Origin: CG-Epi1 sp964634895
GTDB lineage: Archaea > Thermoplasmatota > Poseidoniia > MGIII > CG-Epi1
Length of the DNA: 48,606 bases
Assembly: GCA_964634895.1 (NCBI GenBank)
Contig: CAZWJS010000005.1
Location: 1-48,606 of the forward strand
Direction: 5' to 3'
The position numbers and the translations under genes are program-made. Below, piece after piece: positions 33,815 to 42,900 of the stretch. The notes beneath the pieces are model-generated. The model made no database searches, was not told where the DNA came from, and was given only the letters and a program-made list of their open reading frames with translations. Numbering within the stretch: the first letter of the stretch is position 1; each line of letters begins with the position of its first letter.

Positions 33815-34931
33815 CTATTATTTTATTTATCCGATTGATGGCATCTTTGGTATCTTTTTTCAATTTATTCCACTCTTCACCGCCGTGCTCATGGGAAGCT
33901 GGTTTATTTTTTATGGAATGTTCATAACAGTCCAAAGCTTCCCGTGGCCTATCTAATAATTCTAAAACGTATCCCTTGTTATGCCATGCCCATGAATAGT
34001 TTTCTTTCAATTTTATGGCCCGATCATAGCAATCGAGAGATTCCTCTAATCTATTTAATTGCCTCAATGTAACTCCTCTGTTATTCCATGCACTCCTATT
34101 ATTTGGATTTAATTCAGTAGATCTCTTAAAGGCTTTTAGGGCTTCTTGAAGATCACCTACTCGAAAAAGGGCCTTACCCAAATTAAACCAACATATTGCA
34201 TATTTGGGATTCACAGCTAATGCTCTCCTATAACTATCAATTGCTTTATGATTATACCCAAGACGGGTTAATGCAACACCACGATCATTGAACAAAATAG
34301 AATCGTCTACACTAAGACTCCTGGTCAACGAGTCTGAAGCTTTGTCATACTCCTCTAATTCATCGTGAGAAAGGCCTTTAGCCTTAAGAACTTCATTATC
34401 CTCTGGTCTAAATTCTAGGACTTTATCAAAATAATCTAAAGCTTCACGATATTCCCCTAAATTATGCAATATCTTACCTTTTTGATACAAGGAATCTCTA
34501 TGTTTAGGAAATTTCTCAAGTATTTCTGTAAAAATAGATAGAGCTGCATCGTATTTACCCTGCTCACGCAGAACTGTCCCTTTGGAAACCATTGCTCCTA
34601 TATAATCTGGTTTTAGTGTCAAGGCTTTCTCCGAGTAATCAAGTGCTTTTTTTAATTTTCCCAATCCTAAGTACACTAAAGCCTTATCTTTAAGTAAAAT
34701 ATGCTTAGATTTATCTGCTAAAACCAAACTATCCAAAATATTTAATGATTCATTGTAATTTTTGGATTTAATATGAATCTTTGCCATTTCATGCTTTAAA
34801 TTCTGTGATTTAGGACTAAGTTCCATAGCCTTCTGAATAGATTTTATAGCTTTAGAATATAGTTCCAATTTAGTGTATGCTGTAGCTTCAGCTTTTAGCG
34901 CCTTAACCTGTTTCAAAATTTTCCTAGACAC
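33807..34931 (-). CDS. TPR-repeat protein (374 residues)
   Basis: First gene of a TPR pair. About ten tetratricopeptide repeats fill the protein, with well-kept WNNRGVTLRQL and WHNKGYVLELL type helices; it ends in a basic helix, TKDAINRINKIIGE. No targeting signal is seen, so cytoplasmic. It resembles the downstream 578-residue protein and probably arose by duplication. It is divergent from hutH across a 77-base gap. Confidence 0.8.
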   Translation of the reverse strand: MSRKILKQVKALKAEATAYTKLELYSKAIKSIQKAMELSPKSQNLKHEMAKIHIKSKNYNESLNILDSLVLADKSKHILLKDKALVYLGLGKLKKALDYSEKALTLKPDYIGAMVSKGTVLREQGKYDAALSIFTEILEKFPKHRDSLYQKGKILHNLGEYREALDYFDKVLEFRPEDNEVLKAKGLSHDELEEYDKASDSLTRSLSVDDSILFNDRGVALTRLGYNHKAIDSYRRALAVNPKYAICWFNLGKALFRVGDLQEALKAFKRSTELNPNNRSAWNNRGVTLRQLNRLEESLDCYDRAIKLKENYSWAWHNKGYVLELLDRPREALDCYEHSIKNKPASHEHGGEEWNKLKKDTKDAINRINKIIGE

Positions 34932-34978
34932 AATTCCTCATTGAAGACAGACGAAAAGATAGGTCCAAATATAAGAAG

Positions 34979-34988
34979 TTTATTTAAT
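34979..34988 (+). promoter_or_regulatory. TATA-like box of hutH
   Basis: TTTATTTAAT is centred about 25 bases before the ATG at 35009 and predicts a leaderless hutH mRNA. No second box is obvious for the divergent TPR operon at the right distance. Confidence 0.6.
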
Positions 34989-35008
34989 ACCTAATTACTA
35001 ACACAATA

Positions 35009-36532
35009 ATGAGTATAGAACTAGATGGCGAATCTTTGACCATCAACAAACTAGTAAAGGTTGCTCGCGAAAATAAAAATGTTGAAATTTCTAAGGATTC
35101 TTGGATAAAAATTGATAAATGTAGAAACATGCTTCAAAGCAAAATAAATGCTCATGAAATTATGTATGGAATTACCACAGGTATCGGTGAATTTTCTGAG
35201 GTAACATTAAATCCAGAGCAAACTCAAGAATTTCAAAAATTATTGGTTCGAAATCATGCCGCCGGCATTGGTAATCCTATGGATATTGAAATCGTTAGGG
35301 GGGCTATGTGTGGTCGTATCAATGTACATGTAAAAGGGCATTCTGGGGGACGAAGAGAAATAACAGAATACCTTAGAGATGTATTGAACTATCAAATTAC
35401 ACCAGTTGTTTGTGAAAAAGGTTCTGTCGGAGCGTGTGGTGATTTAGCTCCAATGTCACAAATTGCATTGGCATTGATGGGAGAAGGTGAAATGTTTGTA
35501 AATGGTGAAATCATCAATTCTATGACTGCTCTGGAAAATATTGGGCTGGAGCCTTTAGAACTCAAAGCAAGAGATGGATTGGCTCTAATTAATGGAAGTA
35601 ATGTTCTTACGGCATTGGCTGCACTCGTACTCCATGATGCTCAAAGATGGATGAAAATGCATGACATTGCTGCTGCTATGACATTAGAAGCCTTGAAAGC
35701 TAATATGAAACCCTATGATGAAAGGATACACACATTAAGGGGATTCACAGGATCACAAAAAATAGCTTCTAATCTAAATTTTTTGACAGAGGGATCTGAG
35801 ATATTATTTAGCGGAGAAAAGAAAGTTCAAGACGCCTATTCTATGAGATCGACACCACAAGTAGCTGGAACTCTTAGAGATTCATTGGACTTTGCTAGGA
35901 AACAAGTAGAAACCGAACTTAATGGTGTTGGCGACAATCCTATATTTCTAACAAATGAAAAAGAAGTATTGACAGGGGCCAATTTCCAAGGCAGCCCTAT
36001 TGCTTTACCCATGGAAATGATTGGAACTGGTCTTAGTATGGTTGCTGTTTTATCTGAAAGAAGATTAAACCGATTAACAAATCCTGCCTTATCTGTTGGA
36101 TTACCACCATTCTTAACTGAAAAACCTGGTTTGCATTCTGGTATGATGCTGTCCCAATATACTGCAGACGCACTCGTAGTTGAAACTAGAATACTATCGC
36201 ATCCTGCTGCAAATCAATCTATTCCTGCTGCTGCAGATCAAGAAGACTTTGTTTCTATGGGATTAACGACGTGCCAAAAAGCAAGGACTATTATGGATAA
36301 TTGTTTTGGTGTTTTAGCTATTGAAATGATGGCTGCAGCCCAGGCACTTGACATAAGAGGGAAAAAACTTGGTAGGGGAACATCAATTGCTCATAATGTA
36401 ATACGTAAATATGTAGATTATCTTGATGAAGACAGACCTCTTCATAGAGATCACAATACCATGTTAAAATTACTAAAGTCTAATGAAATATTAGAGACTG
36501 TAGAAAATGAATTAGGAAAAGAATTAAACTAA
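35009..36532 (+). CDS. hutH: Histidine ammonia-lyase (aromatic amino acid lyase family)
   Basis: Cytoplasmic lyase removing ammonia from histidine to give urocanate through a self-made MIO cofactor. The 507-residue length is normal. Active-site residues are visible: Tyr53 (YGITTG), His83 (NHAAG), the cofactor loop GSVGACGDLAP (138-148), Tyr277 and Arg280 (AYSMRSTPQ), and Glu412 (QEDFVSMG). Oddly, the cofactor triad is Ala142-Cys143-Gly144, not Ala-Ser-Gly; codon 143 is TGT (35435-35437). His83 and the QED glutamate favour histidine over Phe/Tyr. No other histidine-degradation gene lies in the window. The 3' end overlaps the convergent aminotransferase gene by four bases. Confidence 0.85.
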   Translation: MSIELDGESLTINKLVKVARENKNVEISKDSWIKIDKCRNMLQSKINAHEIMYGITTGIGEFSEVTLNPEQTQEFQKLLVRNHAAGIGNPMDIEIVRGAMCGRINVHVKGHSGGRREITEYLRDVLNYQITPVVCEKGSVGACGDLAPMSQIALALMGEGEMFVNGEIINSMTALENIGLEPLELKARDGLALINGSNVLTALAALVLHDAQRWMKMHDIAAAMTLEALKANMKPYDERIHTLRGFTGSQKIASNLNFLTEGSEILFSGEKKVQDAYSMRSTPQVAGTLRDSLDFARKQVETELNGVGDNPIFLTNEKEVLTGANFQGSPIALPMEMIGTGLSMVAVLSERRLNRLTNPALSVGLPPFLTEKPGLHSGMMLSQYTADALVVETRILSHPAANQSIPAAADQEDFVSMGLTTCQKARTIMDNCFGVLAIEMMAAAQALDIRGKKLGRGTSIAHNVIRKYVDYLDEDRPLHRDHNTMLKLLKSNEILETVENELGKELN

Positions 36533-38025
36533 TTATTTGTAAACTCTATTATTGCCTCACGTACTATATTTATTATTAAATCTATTTCTTGAGAGGTTAT
36601 CCAAAAATGGGGTGTAAAGCGAAGAGCATTCTTTCCACCATGAATTACACCTAAACCCCGGCGGCGGCACCATGGTTCTACTGCATTAAAACCGATAACG
36701 GGCAAAACGTCTTGCTTGAATTCAACGCTACACAATAGACCAGTACCTTGAACTTTAAGCACATATTCTGGGAATTCATTCTTCAGAAAATCCAATTTTT
36801 CCACCAATTCTGCGCCACGTGCCCTGATGTTGCTTCGCAAATCTGGTGTTATATTATCAAGAACGGCCACTGCAGTTTCTAATGCCCTAGGATTTGTAGT
36901 CATTGTATTTCCATAAATGCCAGTAACATAAAGTTCAGAAGCTCGAGAATTCATACCTAATACTGAAAAAGGATATTGACCTGCGTTAACTGCTTTAGAC
37001 CATGTTTCAAGATCTGGTTCATCACAGTCTTGAAACCCATCATAATCAATTATTGACAGACAGCCTTGGCCTCTAATTCCCGCTTGAATAGAATCAACCA
37101 ACAATAAAGAATCATGTTCTTTTGTCAGTCTCCTAGCTTCATCATAAAATTCTCGGCTAACACACTGACCAGGGTTACCTTCCCCCTGAACTGGTTCTAT
37201 AGCCATTAATTCAATAAAAACATTTTCTTCATCGGCCTTAGCAAAAATATCTCTGAGAGACTGAACGTCGTTTGGTGGGACAAGATAAAGATTGTCTCTA
37301 TCGCGAAAAGAAGCCAAATTTTTATCATAACTATCCTTACAAGAATGTGACATTTGTGCAGGTCTATCTGTTCGACCATGGAAACCTTGTTCTATAGCAA
37401 GAAGCTTAATCTCTTTTCCTTCGTGTTTACCACCAGAAGAAGTCAAGATATTCGAATTTACATCAGCTATACGTAAACTAACTGTCACAGATTCGGAACC
37501 ACTATTCATACAAATAAAATGACTAAATGGACAATTACCTCTTGTGTGACCAAGCTCTCTACGAAGACTATCATCAAGACGTTTCTGTGAGAAAGAAGGT
37601 GTCATTACATTAGCCATTACCCAATTCTTTGACATTGTATCAATAACTGAATCTGGACCATGCCCGGAACCAAGCATACCATATCCACCATTATCATGCA
37701 CCACGGCACCATGTGAAGTAATAATCCATGGGCCCTTAGCTGCAATGGCAATGTATTGATTCACGGTTGCTGATTTGTAAAAATTGATAAATCCTTCTTG
37801 AAGTTTAGAAATTAAAGAGGATTCTGAGCCAAGCATAAAATCCAAACCAAATTCATCACGAAGTTTAAGATGATATACATGAGCTTCATCTATTGCTTGT
37901 GAAAGTTTAATATCTATCTTTACAAAATTGATAATCTCTGAGTCTATTAGTCCTGTTGTAACTGCCTCACCACTATTTTTTCTAATGTCCATTAACTTTT
38001 CTGGAAGAGAAGGACTTGAATTCAT
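36529..38025 (-). CDS. Class III PLP-dependent aminotransferase
   Basis: A 498-residue fold-type I enzyme moving an amino group, usually from an omega-amino acid such as ornithine, GABA or lysine, to 2-oxoglutarate. Visible features: the substrate loop YGMLGSGHG, the phosphate-binding CMNSGSESV, AIEPVQGEGN, the cofactor-ring Asp in LLLVDSIQAGIRGQG, and the PLP lysine in WSKAVNAGQYPFS. The DSIQAG form differs from the common DEVQTG. The substrate is not assignable; it is somewhat longer than typical members because of an N-terminal extension. It is convergent with hutH, so joint amino-acid catabolism is possible but unproven. Confidence 0.75.
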   Translation of the reverse strand: MNSSPSLPEKLMDIRKNSGEAVTTGLIDSEIINFVKIDIKLSQAIDEAHVYHLKLRDEFGLDFMLGSESSLISKLQEGFINFYKSATVNQYIAIAAKGPWIITSHGAVVHDNGGYGMLGSGHGPDSVIDTMSKNWVMANVMTPSFSQKRLDDSLRRELGHTRGNCPFSHFICMNSGSESVTVSLRIADVNSNILTSSGGKHEGKEIKLLAIEQGFHGRTDRPAQMSHSCKDSYDKNLASFRDRDNLYLVPPNDVQSLRDIFAKADEENVFIELMAIEPVQGEGNPGQCVSREFYDEARRLTKEHDSLLLVDSIQAGIRGQGCLSIIDYDGFQDCDEPDLETWSKAVNAGQYPFSVLGMNSRASELYVTGIYGNTMTTNPRALETAVAVLDNITPDLRSNIRARGAELVEKLDFLKNEFPEYVLKVQGTGLLCSVEFKQDVLPVIGFNAVEPWCRRRGLGVIHGGKNALRFTPHFWITSQEIDLIINIVREAIIEFTNN

Positions 38026-38066
38026 GACTTAACATCTATGAAGAATAATCATAATAAAACAAACGG

Positions 38067-38480
38067 TTAAGGCATATTCTCAAGTAAGTGAATTATTGAA
38101 GGTAATTCTTCGATGCAAGTTATATCTTTAGAAAATAAATTAATCAACTTGTTCCAAAATTTAACATTAGGAAGTAAATCAACTGATTCTCCATATTTCT
38201 GTAATCGCTTGGACAAACGACGACCAGTTCGATCCCAATCTGTAAAAATAATGAACTCACGGGAATTCACAAGATGATTGGATAATTTTTCAATCGTAGA
38301 CAAAATTGATTGACCATCATTTAATTTGATAATCTGAACCTGAAATCCCAACTCTTTCAGAGCAATTTGATCTCTCTTGCCTTCAACAATAATTGGAAAG
38401 CCTAAATCATTGACCGTGGTAAGAACCTCATTGTACAAAGCTAATTTTTTTTGAGGGGCATAATACGTGCTTCTCTTCAT
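38067..38480 (-). CDS. Small Toprim-domain protein
   Basis: A 137-residue stand-alone Toprim fold. The catalytic glutamate is in VEGKRD (32-37) and the DxD motif in TDWDRTG (80-86). Small archaeal Toprim proteins of this type resemble RNase M5 or primase-like domains and act on nucleic-acid phosphodiesters; the actual activity is unknown. The N-terminal basic helix (MKRSTYYAPQKK) may contact nucleic acid. It is divergent from the ABC ATPase gene with a 56-base gap. Confidence 0.75.
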   Translation of the reverse strand: MKRSTYYAPQKKLALYNEVLTTVNDLGFPIIVEGKRDQIALKELGFQVQIIKLNDGQSILSTIEKLSNHLVNSREFIIFTDWDRTGRRLSKRLQKYGESVDLLPNVKFWNKLINLFSKDITCIEELPSIIHLLENMP

Positions 38481-38536
38481 CTGTTTTGCATAATAATGGA
38501 CATGGGGTCTTAAGTTAAGCTATCTTATAAGGGCCA

Positions 38537-39259
38537 ATGATAAGGGTAAATGGTCTAACTAAATACTACAGTGGTAGACCTGCTGCAAAAGATGTTTCTT
38601 TCGAAGTTGGGAAAGGTGAGGTATTTGGATTATTAGGTACAAATGGAGCTGGAAAATCAACGACAATAAAAATGATGTGTGGGCTTCTAAGACCAACAAG
38701 AGGTTCAGTACAAATAGGTGGTGTAGACTTGCAGAGAAGACCATTAAAAGCAAAATCATTAATGGGATATCTACCTGAAAATGCACTAATTTATGACAAA
38801 TTAACTGGTGCTGAAATGCTAGAACTTATAGGGAAACTTCGCAAACTCTCTAAAAAACTAATAGTACAAAGAACTGAATATTATGCTAAGTCCTTAGGAT
38901 TAGGAGAACAAATCCATCATGAAGTAGGTACTTATTCAAAAGGTATGAGACAAAAAATTGCTATTGCAATGACACTAATTCACGATCCTGAGGTAATATT
39001 ACTAGATGAACCTGCAAGTGGATTAGATCCGAGATATACTAAATTATTGAAAGACTGGATTCAAAATCTTGCCGCAAATGGAAGAACTATTCTATTATCG
39101 ACACACATCATAGAACTAGCTGAGACATTATGTAACAAAGTAGGAATAATAGATCAAGGAAAATTACTCGCTCTTGGAACTATTAATGAAATACAAACAA
39201 GCACAGGTGTGACAAATTTAGAAGATGCATTCATAAGATTAGTAGGATCATATGACTAA
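38537..39259 (+). CDS. ABC transporter ATP-binding protein
   Basis: A 240-residue ATPase with Walker A GTNGAGKST (34-42), signature YSKGMRQ (133-139), Walker B ILLDEP (154-159) and the H-loop in STHIIELAE. The GMRQ form is typical of ABC-2 type exporters (drug, lipid or polysaccharide). No permease gene is adjacent: the next gene is on the other strand and overlaps the 3' end by four bases. Its membrane partner must be elsewhere. A CTTAAGTTAAG box lies about 23 bases before the ATG. Confidence 0.85.
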   Translation: MIRVNGLTKYYSGRPAAKDVSFEVGKGEVFGLLGTNGAGKSTTIKMMCGLLRPTRGSVQIGGVDLQRRPLKAKSLMGYLPENALIYDKLTGAEMLELIGKLRKLSKKLIVQRTEYYAKSLGLGEQIHHEVGTYSKGMRQKIAIAMTLIHDPEVILLDEPASGLDPRYTKLLKDWIQNLAANGRTILLSTHIIELAETLCNKVGIIDQGKLLALGTINEIQTSTGVTNLEDAFIRLVGSYD

Positions 39260-39897
39260 ATGAAGGAGACTTTTTCAGAACGGTTAATGCATTCATCGAT
39301 AATTTTTTTGGCCCACTTAAGTTTCTGAAGCTTCCTTGAACTATATTCTCCTGAATAATTGCCAATCTTTTCAAAATCAAAACCAACTAATTTAGCTGAT
39401 TTACAATTTAATGAAAGAACCATCATTAGAGCTCTATCTCCATCTGTGAAACCACCCCAGCAAGAAGTATAAGCTGAAGGATAGGCTGAAGTAACACAAA
39501 TTGGATGAACTACTGGGGAATAATCTGCAAAACGTGTTAAATTATCTCCATGAACATGTAATATTATCTTTGAACCATTCTCATGGGCCCATTTAATATC
39601 TGCAATGTACCCATCCATATCTGTAACAATTATATCGGGAAGAACATCTCGCTCAAGGCAGGCTTTGACGGCCCCATCAGCTGCAACTATAACCTCATTT
39701 GGTATTTTATCAGAATCTGTAATGCCTGCACCTACAATTGCCACAGCTTGATTCTGAAAAAAATTGTTTAATGGACCATTAATAGTGAAATAGCGTGAAG
39801 ATAATTTCGTTGACACTGTTTCTCTTATTTTAGAAAAATCAAAATCAGATTCTATATGGCTCTGAAACTTCCACCACCAATTAATATCAAAAGCCAA
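39256..39897 (-). CDS. mptE: 6-hydroxymethyl-7,8-dihydropterin pyrophosphokinase MptE-like
   Basis: Archaeal DUF115-family enzyme that pyrophosphorylates 6-hydroxymethyl-dihydropterin in (tetrahydro)methanopterin or folate synthesis. The 213-residue product has PDIIVTDMDG (87-96, metal-binding Asp), HVHGDN (114-119) and GGFTDGDRA (148-156). No ATG is available: TTG at 39897 is preceded by GGTG seven bases upstream, a good Shine-Dalgarno. Its reading frame is in phase with the upstream 1324-residue protein, separated by that gene's TAA and 15 codons. The gene is the second of that transcription unit. Confidence 0.85.
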   Translation of the reverse strand: MAFDINWWWKFQSHIESDFDFSKIRETVSTKLSSRYFTINGPLNNFFQNQAVAIVGAGITDSDKIPNEVIVAADGAVKACLERDVLPDIIVTDMDGYIADIKWAHENGSKIILHVHGDNLTRFADYSPVVHPICVTSAYPSAYTSCWGGFTDGDRALMMVLSLNCKSAKLVGFDFEKIGNYSGEYSSRKLQKLKWAKKIIDECINRSEKVSFI

Positions 39898-39942
39898 AAC
39901 TAGACACCAAAGGGCTTGTGGCCAATAACCGTCACTAAGGCC

Positions 39943-42900
39943 TTAGAGCGCGTTACCGTCTTCATCACAGGGCACTTCTTCCCCTGTATCTGGATCGATG
40001 TAGTAGAATGAACCATCTTCATCTTCATAGATTTCTACTTCATATTCGTCATCATCACTGTCCAAATCTCCAAAGTCACCAAAATCAGCAGCTCCCAAGG
40101 AACCGCCTGAAGCTGCTGCACTCAGTAAATTCGTGATATTATTCTCCACTGCGGCTGCATCACGAGCTTCCTTAGATGAATGCAAAGCGTCAATCTTTCT
40201 CTTAGTACTCTCATAAGATTCCGTCATCTCTGTGAGCTTTTCAAGTTGTTCGTCACGTTCCATTTTCAGGATATGAGCTAACTGCTCCTCAATCTTTGAT
40301 AGCTCTTCACGTGCACTAACTAAGCGACCCAATGCTTCATGGAAGCGCTCTGCTACCATTTCAATATCTGGATCTTCTAAATCCATCTGAGTCTGCTCAT
40401 CTGATGTCTTCTGAGCTTGTTCGGCAGCTTCTAACTCTTCAAGTTTTTCTTTAGCTGCAATCTCTTGGGCTCGAACCAATATCTCATTAAATGCTGATAT
40501 GTGTTCTTCCAATTTTGTCGCTGCACGGGATGCATCATAAGCGGAGACTTCCAATAATTCTTCACGCTCTGATAAGCCCTCCATGCGGCGTTCTACACTT
40601 TCCAATCTTTGTCTGTCTCTTTCGTTCATTTCTTCATCTCCTGCAATTTCACCTTTTTGCATCTTAAAAGCAGTTCCTGCTAGGAGGATACCTAGTATGA
40701 AAAAGCCAAAAAGTGCCACAAGGTTATAAACATAAGAACTTCCTTCCAGTGAAACCGTACGGTCGTTAACGGTCATACTTACTTCTTGTACTGTACTATC
40801 TCCAGAATTATCATAAGCTGTTGCTCTAACTTTAACCTCACCAACAGCATCTGCAGCATAGGTGTGTCTAGCTGTAACTGTGGCCCCTTTCAAATCAGAA
40901 CCTTGGAACGTTACAGACTCTCCATCACCAAAATCAACCACAAAATGACTAATGGAACCATCTGAATCAGTAGGTATTGTAAATGTAAAGACATGTGGTT
41001 GCCCTTCTGTAGCACCACCAGACAAGGAAGGTGCAGCAAGAGTAGGTTTGGTATTTACTATAGTCGTATCAAAGGAATGTGTACCTGATTGACCATTGGC
41101 ATCAGTGTAAACCATAGTTGTTGCCCAAGTACCTGCATAAGAATAAGCTGAACCTGTCCATCCACCAGATTGATCATAATTACAAACTACGCCTGTATTA
41201 ACACACTCACCAAGACCCCAAACTGACATATCTGTGCTAAATTCTCTTGCAGTTATAGTCAAAGTAAAGGTATCGAATGAATTATCTATTGTGTCCTCAA
41301 TCCTAAATTCAGCTGAACCTGTTGCATCAGCATTGATAGTAAATGTCATATCACCAGAAGCACCGCCTGCCAAAGTAATCTCAGAAACCTCAAAGCCTAG
41401 TGATGATGACATTGAAACTACTGCAAAGGTTGCTGCAACTCCAGTGTTTGTAACTGTAACTGTGCCTGAACCACTAGTTCCCTTGTTGAGAGTGTAAGAA
41501 TCAGTTCCTGCTATAGAAACATCACGCGCACCAGCCGCTACGCTAATTGTATAACTTGTATCACCAGATGAATCACCAGTTCCGGTAACTGCTGCATTTA
41601 CTGCAGAGGATGAGCCACTAGCTGCATTAGTTGGAACTATCGCCGTAACGGCAAAGTCTGCACTTCCACCACTAGCAATTGCTTGGTCGGCATCTGCATT
41701 TCCAGATATCCAATCTCCAAAGAATGAAGCTGAAGCTGTGTCTGCTCCATTACCCTCATTTTCTACTGTAAACGTCAAAATAATGGTATCTCCTGGTTTA
41801 ACTGCACCAACATTTTCAGAACTGGATTTCAGAGAAATATCAAGGTCAAAAATCTGATTAGCTGTGGTCGTGGCTGAGGTACTCTCAGCTCCAGAAGTGA
41901 ATGTCAAAGTAAATTGTGCACCAGCTGATGCGCCACTTGGAACCGTATGAGAAACTGCAATAGTTTCAGATTCTCCCATGCCCAAAACTGCGGTGTTGCC
42001 TGATCCCGGATTGCCATTTGTTGTGTAGGCAAACGATTCTGCTGCATTACCTGTGTTAGTTACAGTAAAAGTATACGAAACTGTCGCTCCAGGGTCTGCA
42101 TTGCTTACTCCATTAACGATTGAAACAGAATGGCTAGAGAAAGACGCAACTTCAGTTGTACCTGCTTCCTCCTTAGTGACTGAATTATCATTTTCAGCCA
42201 CTGCTGTAACCGTCCAAGAATCAATGGTTCCATTTGCAACTTCAGGCACAGTAACCGTTATTGTAAAAATTTCATCATTATCATTAGATGAATGCCCTAC
42301 CAAAATAGGTGTTGACGGAGCTGAAGTAATCCAATCATTAACACTTGAAGTAGAAATCGTAAATCTATCAGCTGAATTGCCGTTATTAACAAGTGTAAAA
42401 GCAATAGTGTGAACTCCTGGAGCCAATTGTACTGCATTAGAACTTGGTGTAAGGGTAAAATCACTTGTAGTGTCCACAGTAATAGTAACTGCGTCTCCAA
42501 AGTCTTCATTTGTAATAACCTGATGTAAATCAGTAGTTTCAAAAGTTATGATGCGGCTACCTCCTCTCTCGTCTATTATATCTGCTTGTGCTACAGTAAC
42601 TGTGTAATTTCCAGTAGTTACATCTAGAGACATTGCATAGGTGCTACCGTATTCTATTGTAGCATTTACTGTAATATTGTCTGCAGTGTCTCCATCAATA
42701 TTAACATCGCCTGCTGTAACATTAATGATGAAATTATCACCCTCTCTCTCAGCAGTTCCTGCTGCCAAAGTAGGTGCATCATTTATAGTGATTGTAGAAG
42801 AATGAACTACATTCGTTGCACTATCATTAGAATTACTTGCTGAGAAGGTTACGGTTTGCTCATCCAATGCCCAAGCTACTATCTTTGTAACTGTATAATT

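Noticed and set aside
40900..42600. Several open frames opposite or out of phase with the giant surface protein
   Set aside because: Low-complexity Thr/Ser/Ala codons on one strand leave open frames on the other. The products are Val/Ser/Thr-rich with no motif or start signal.
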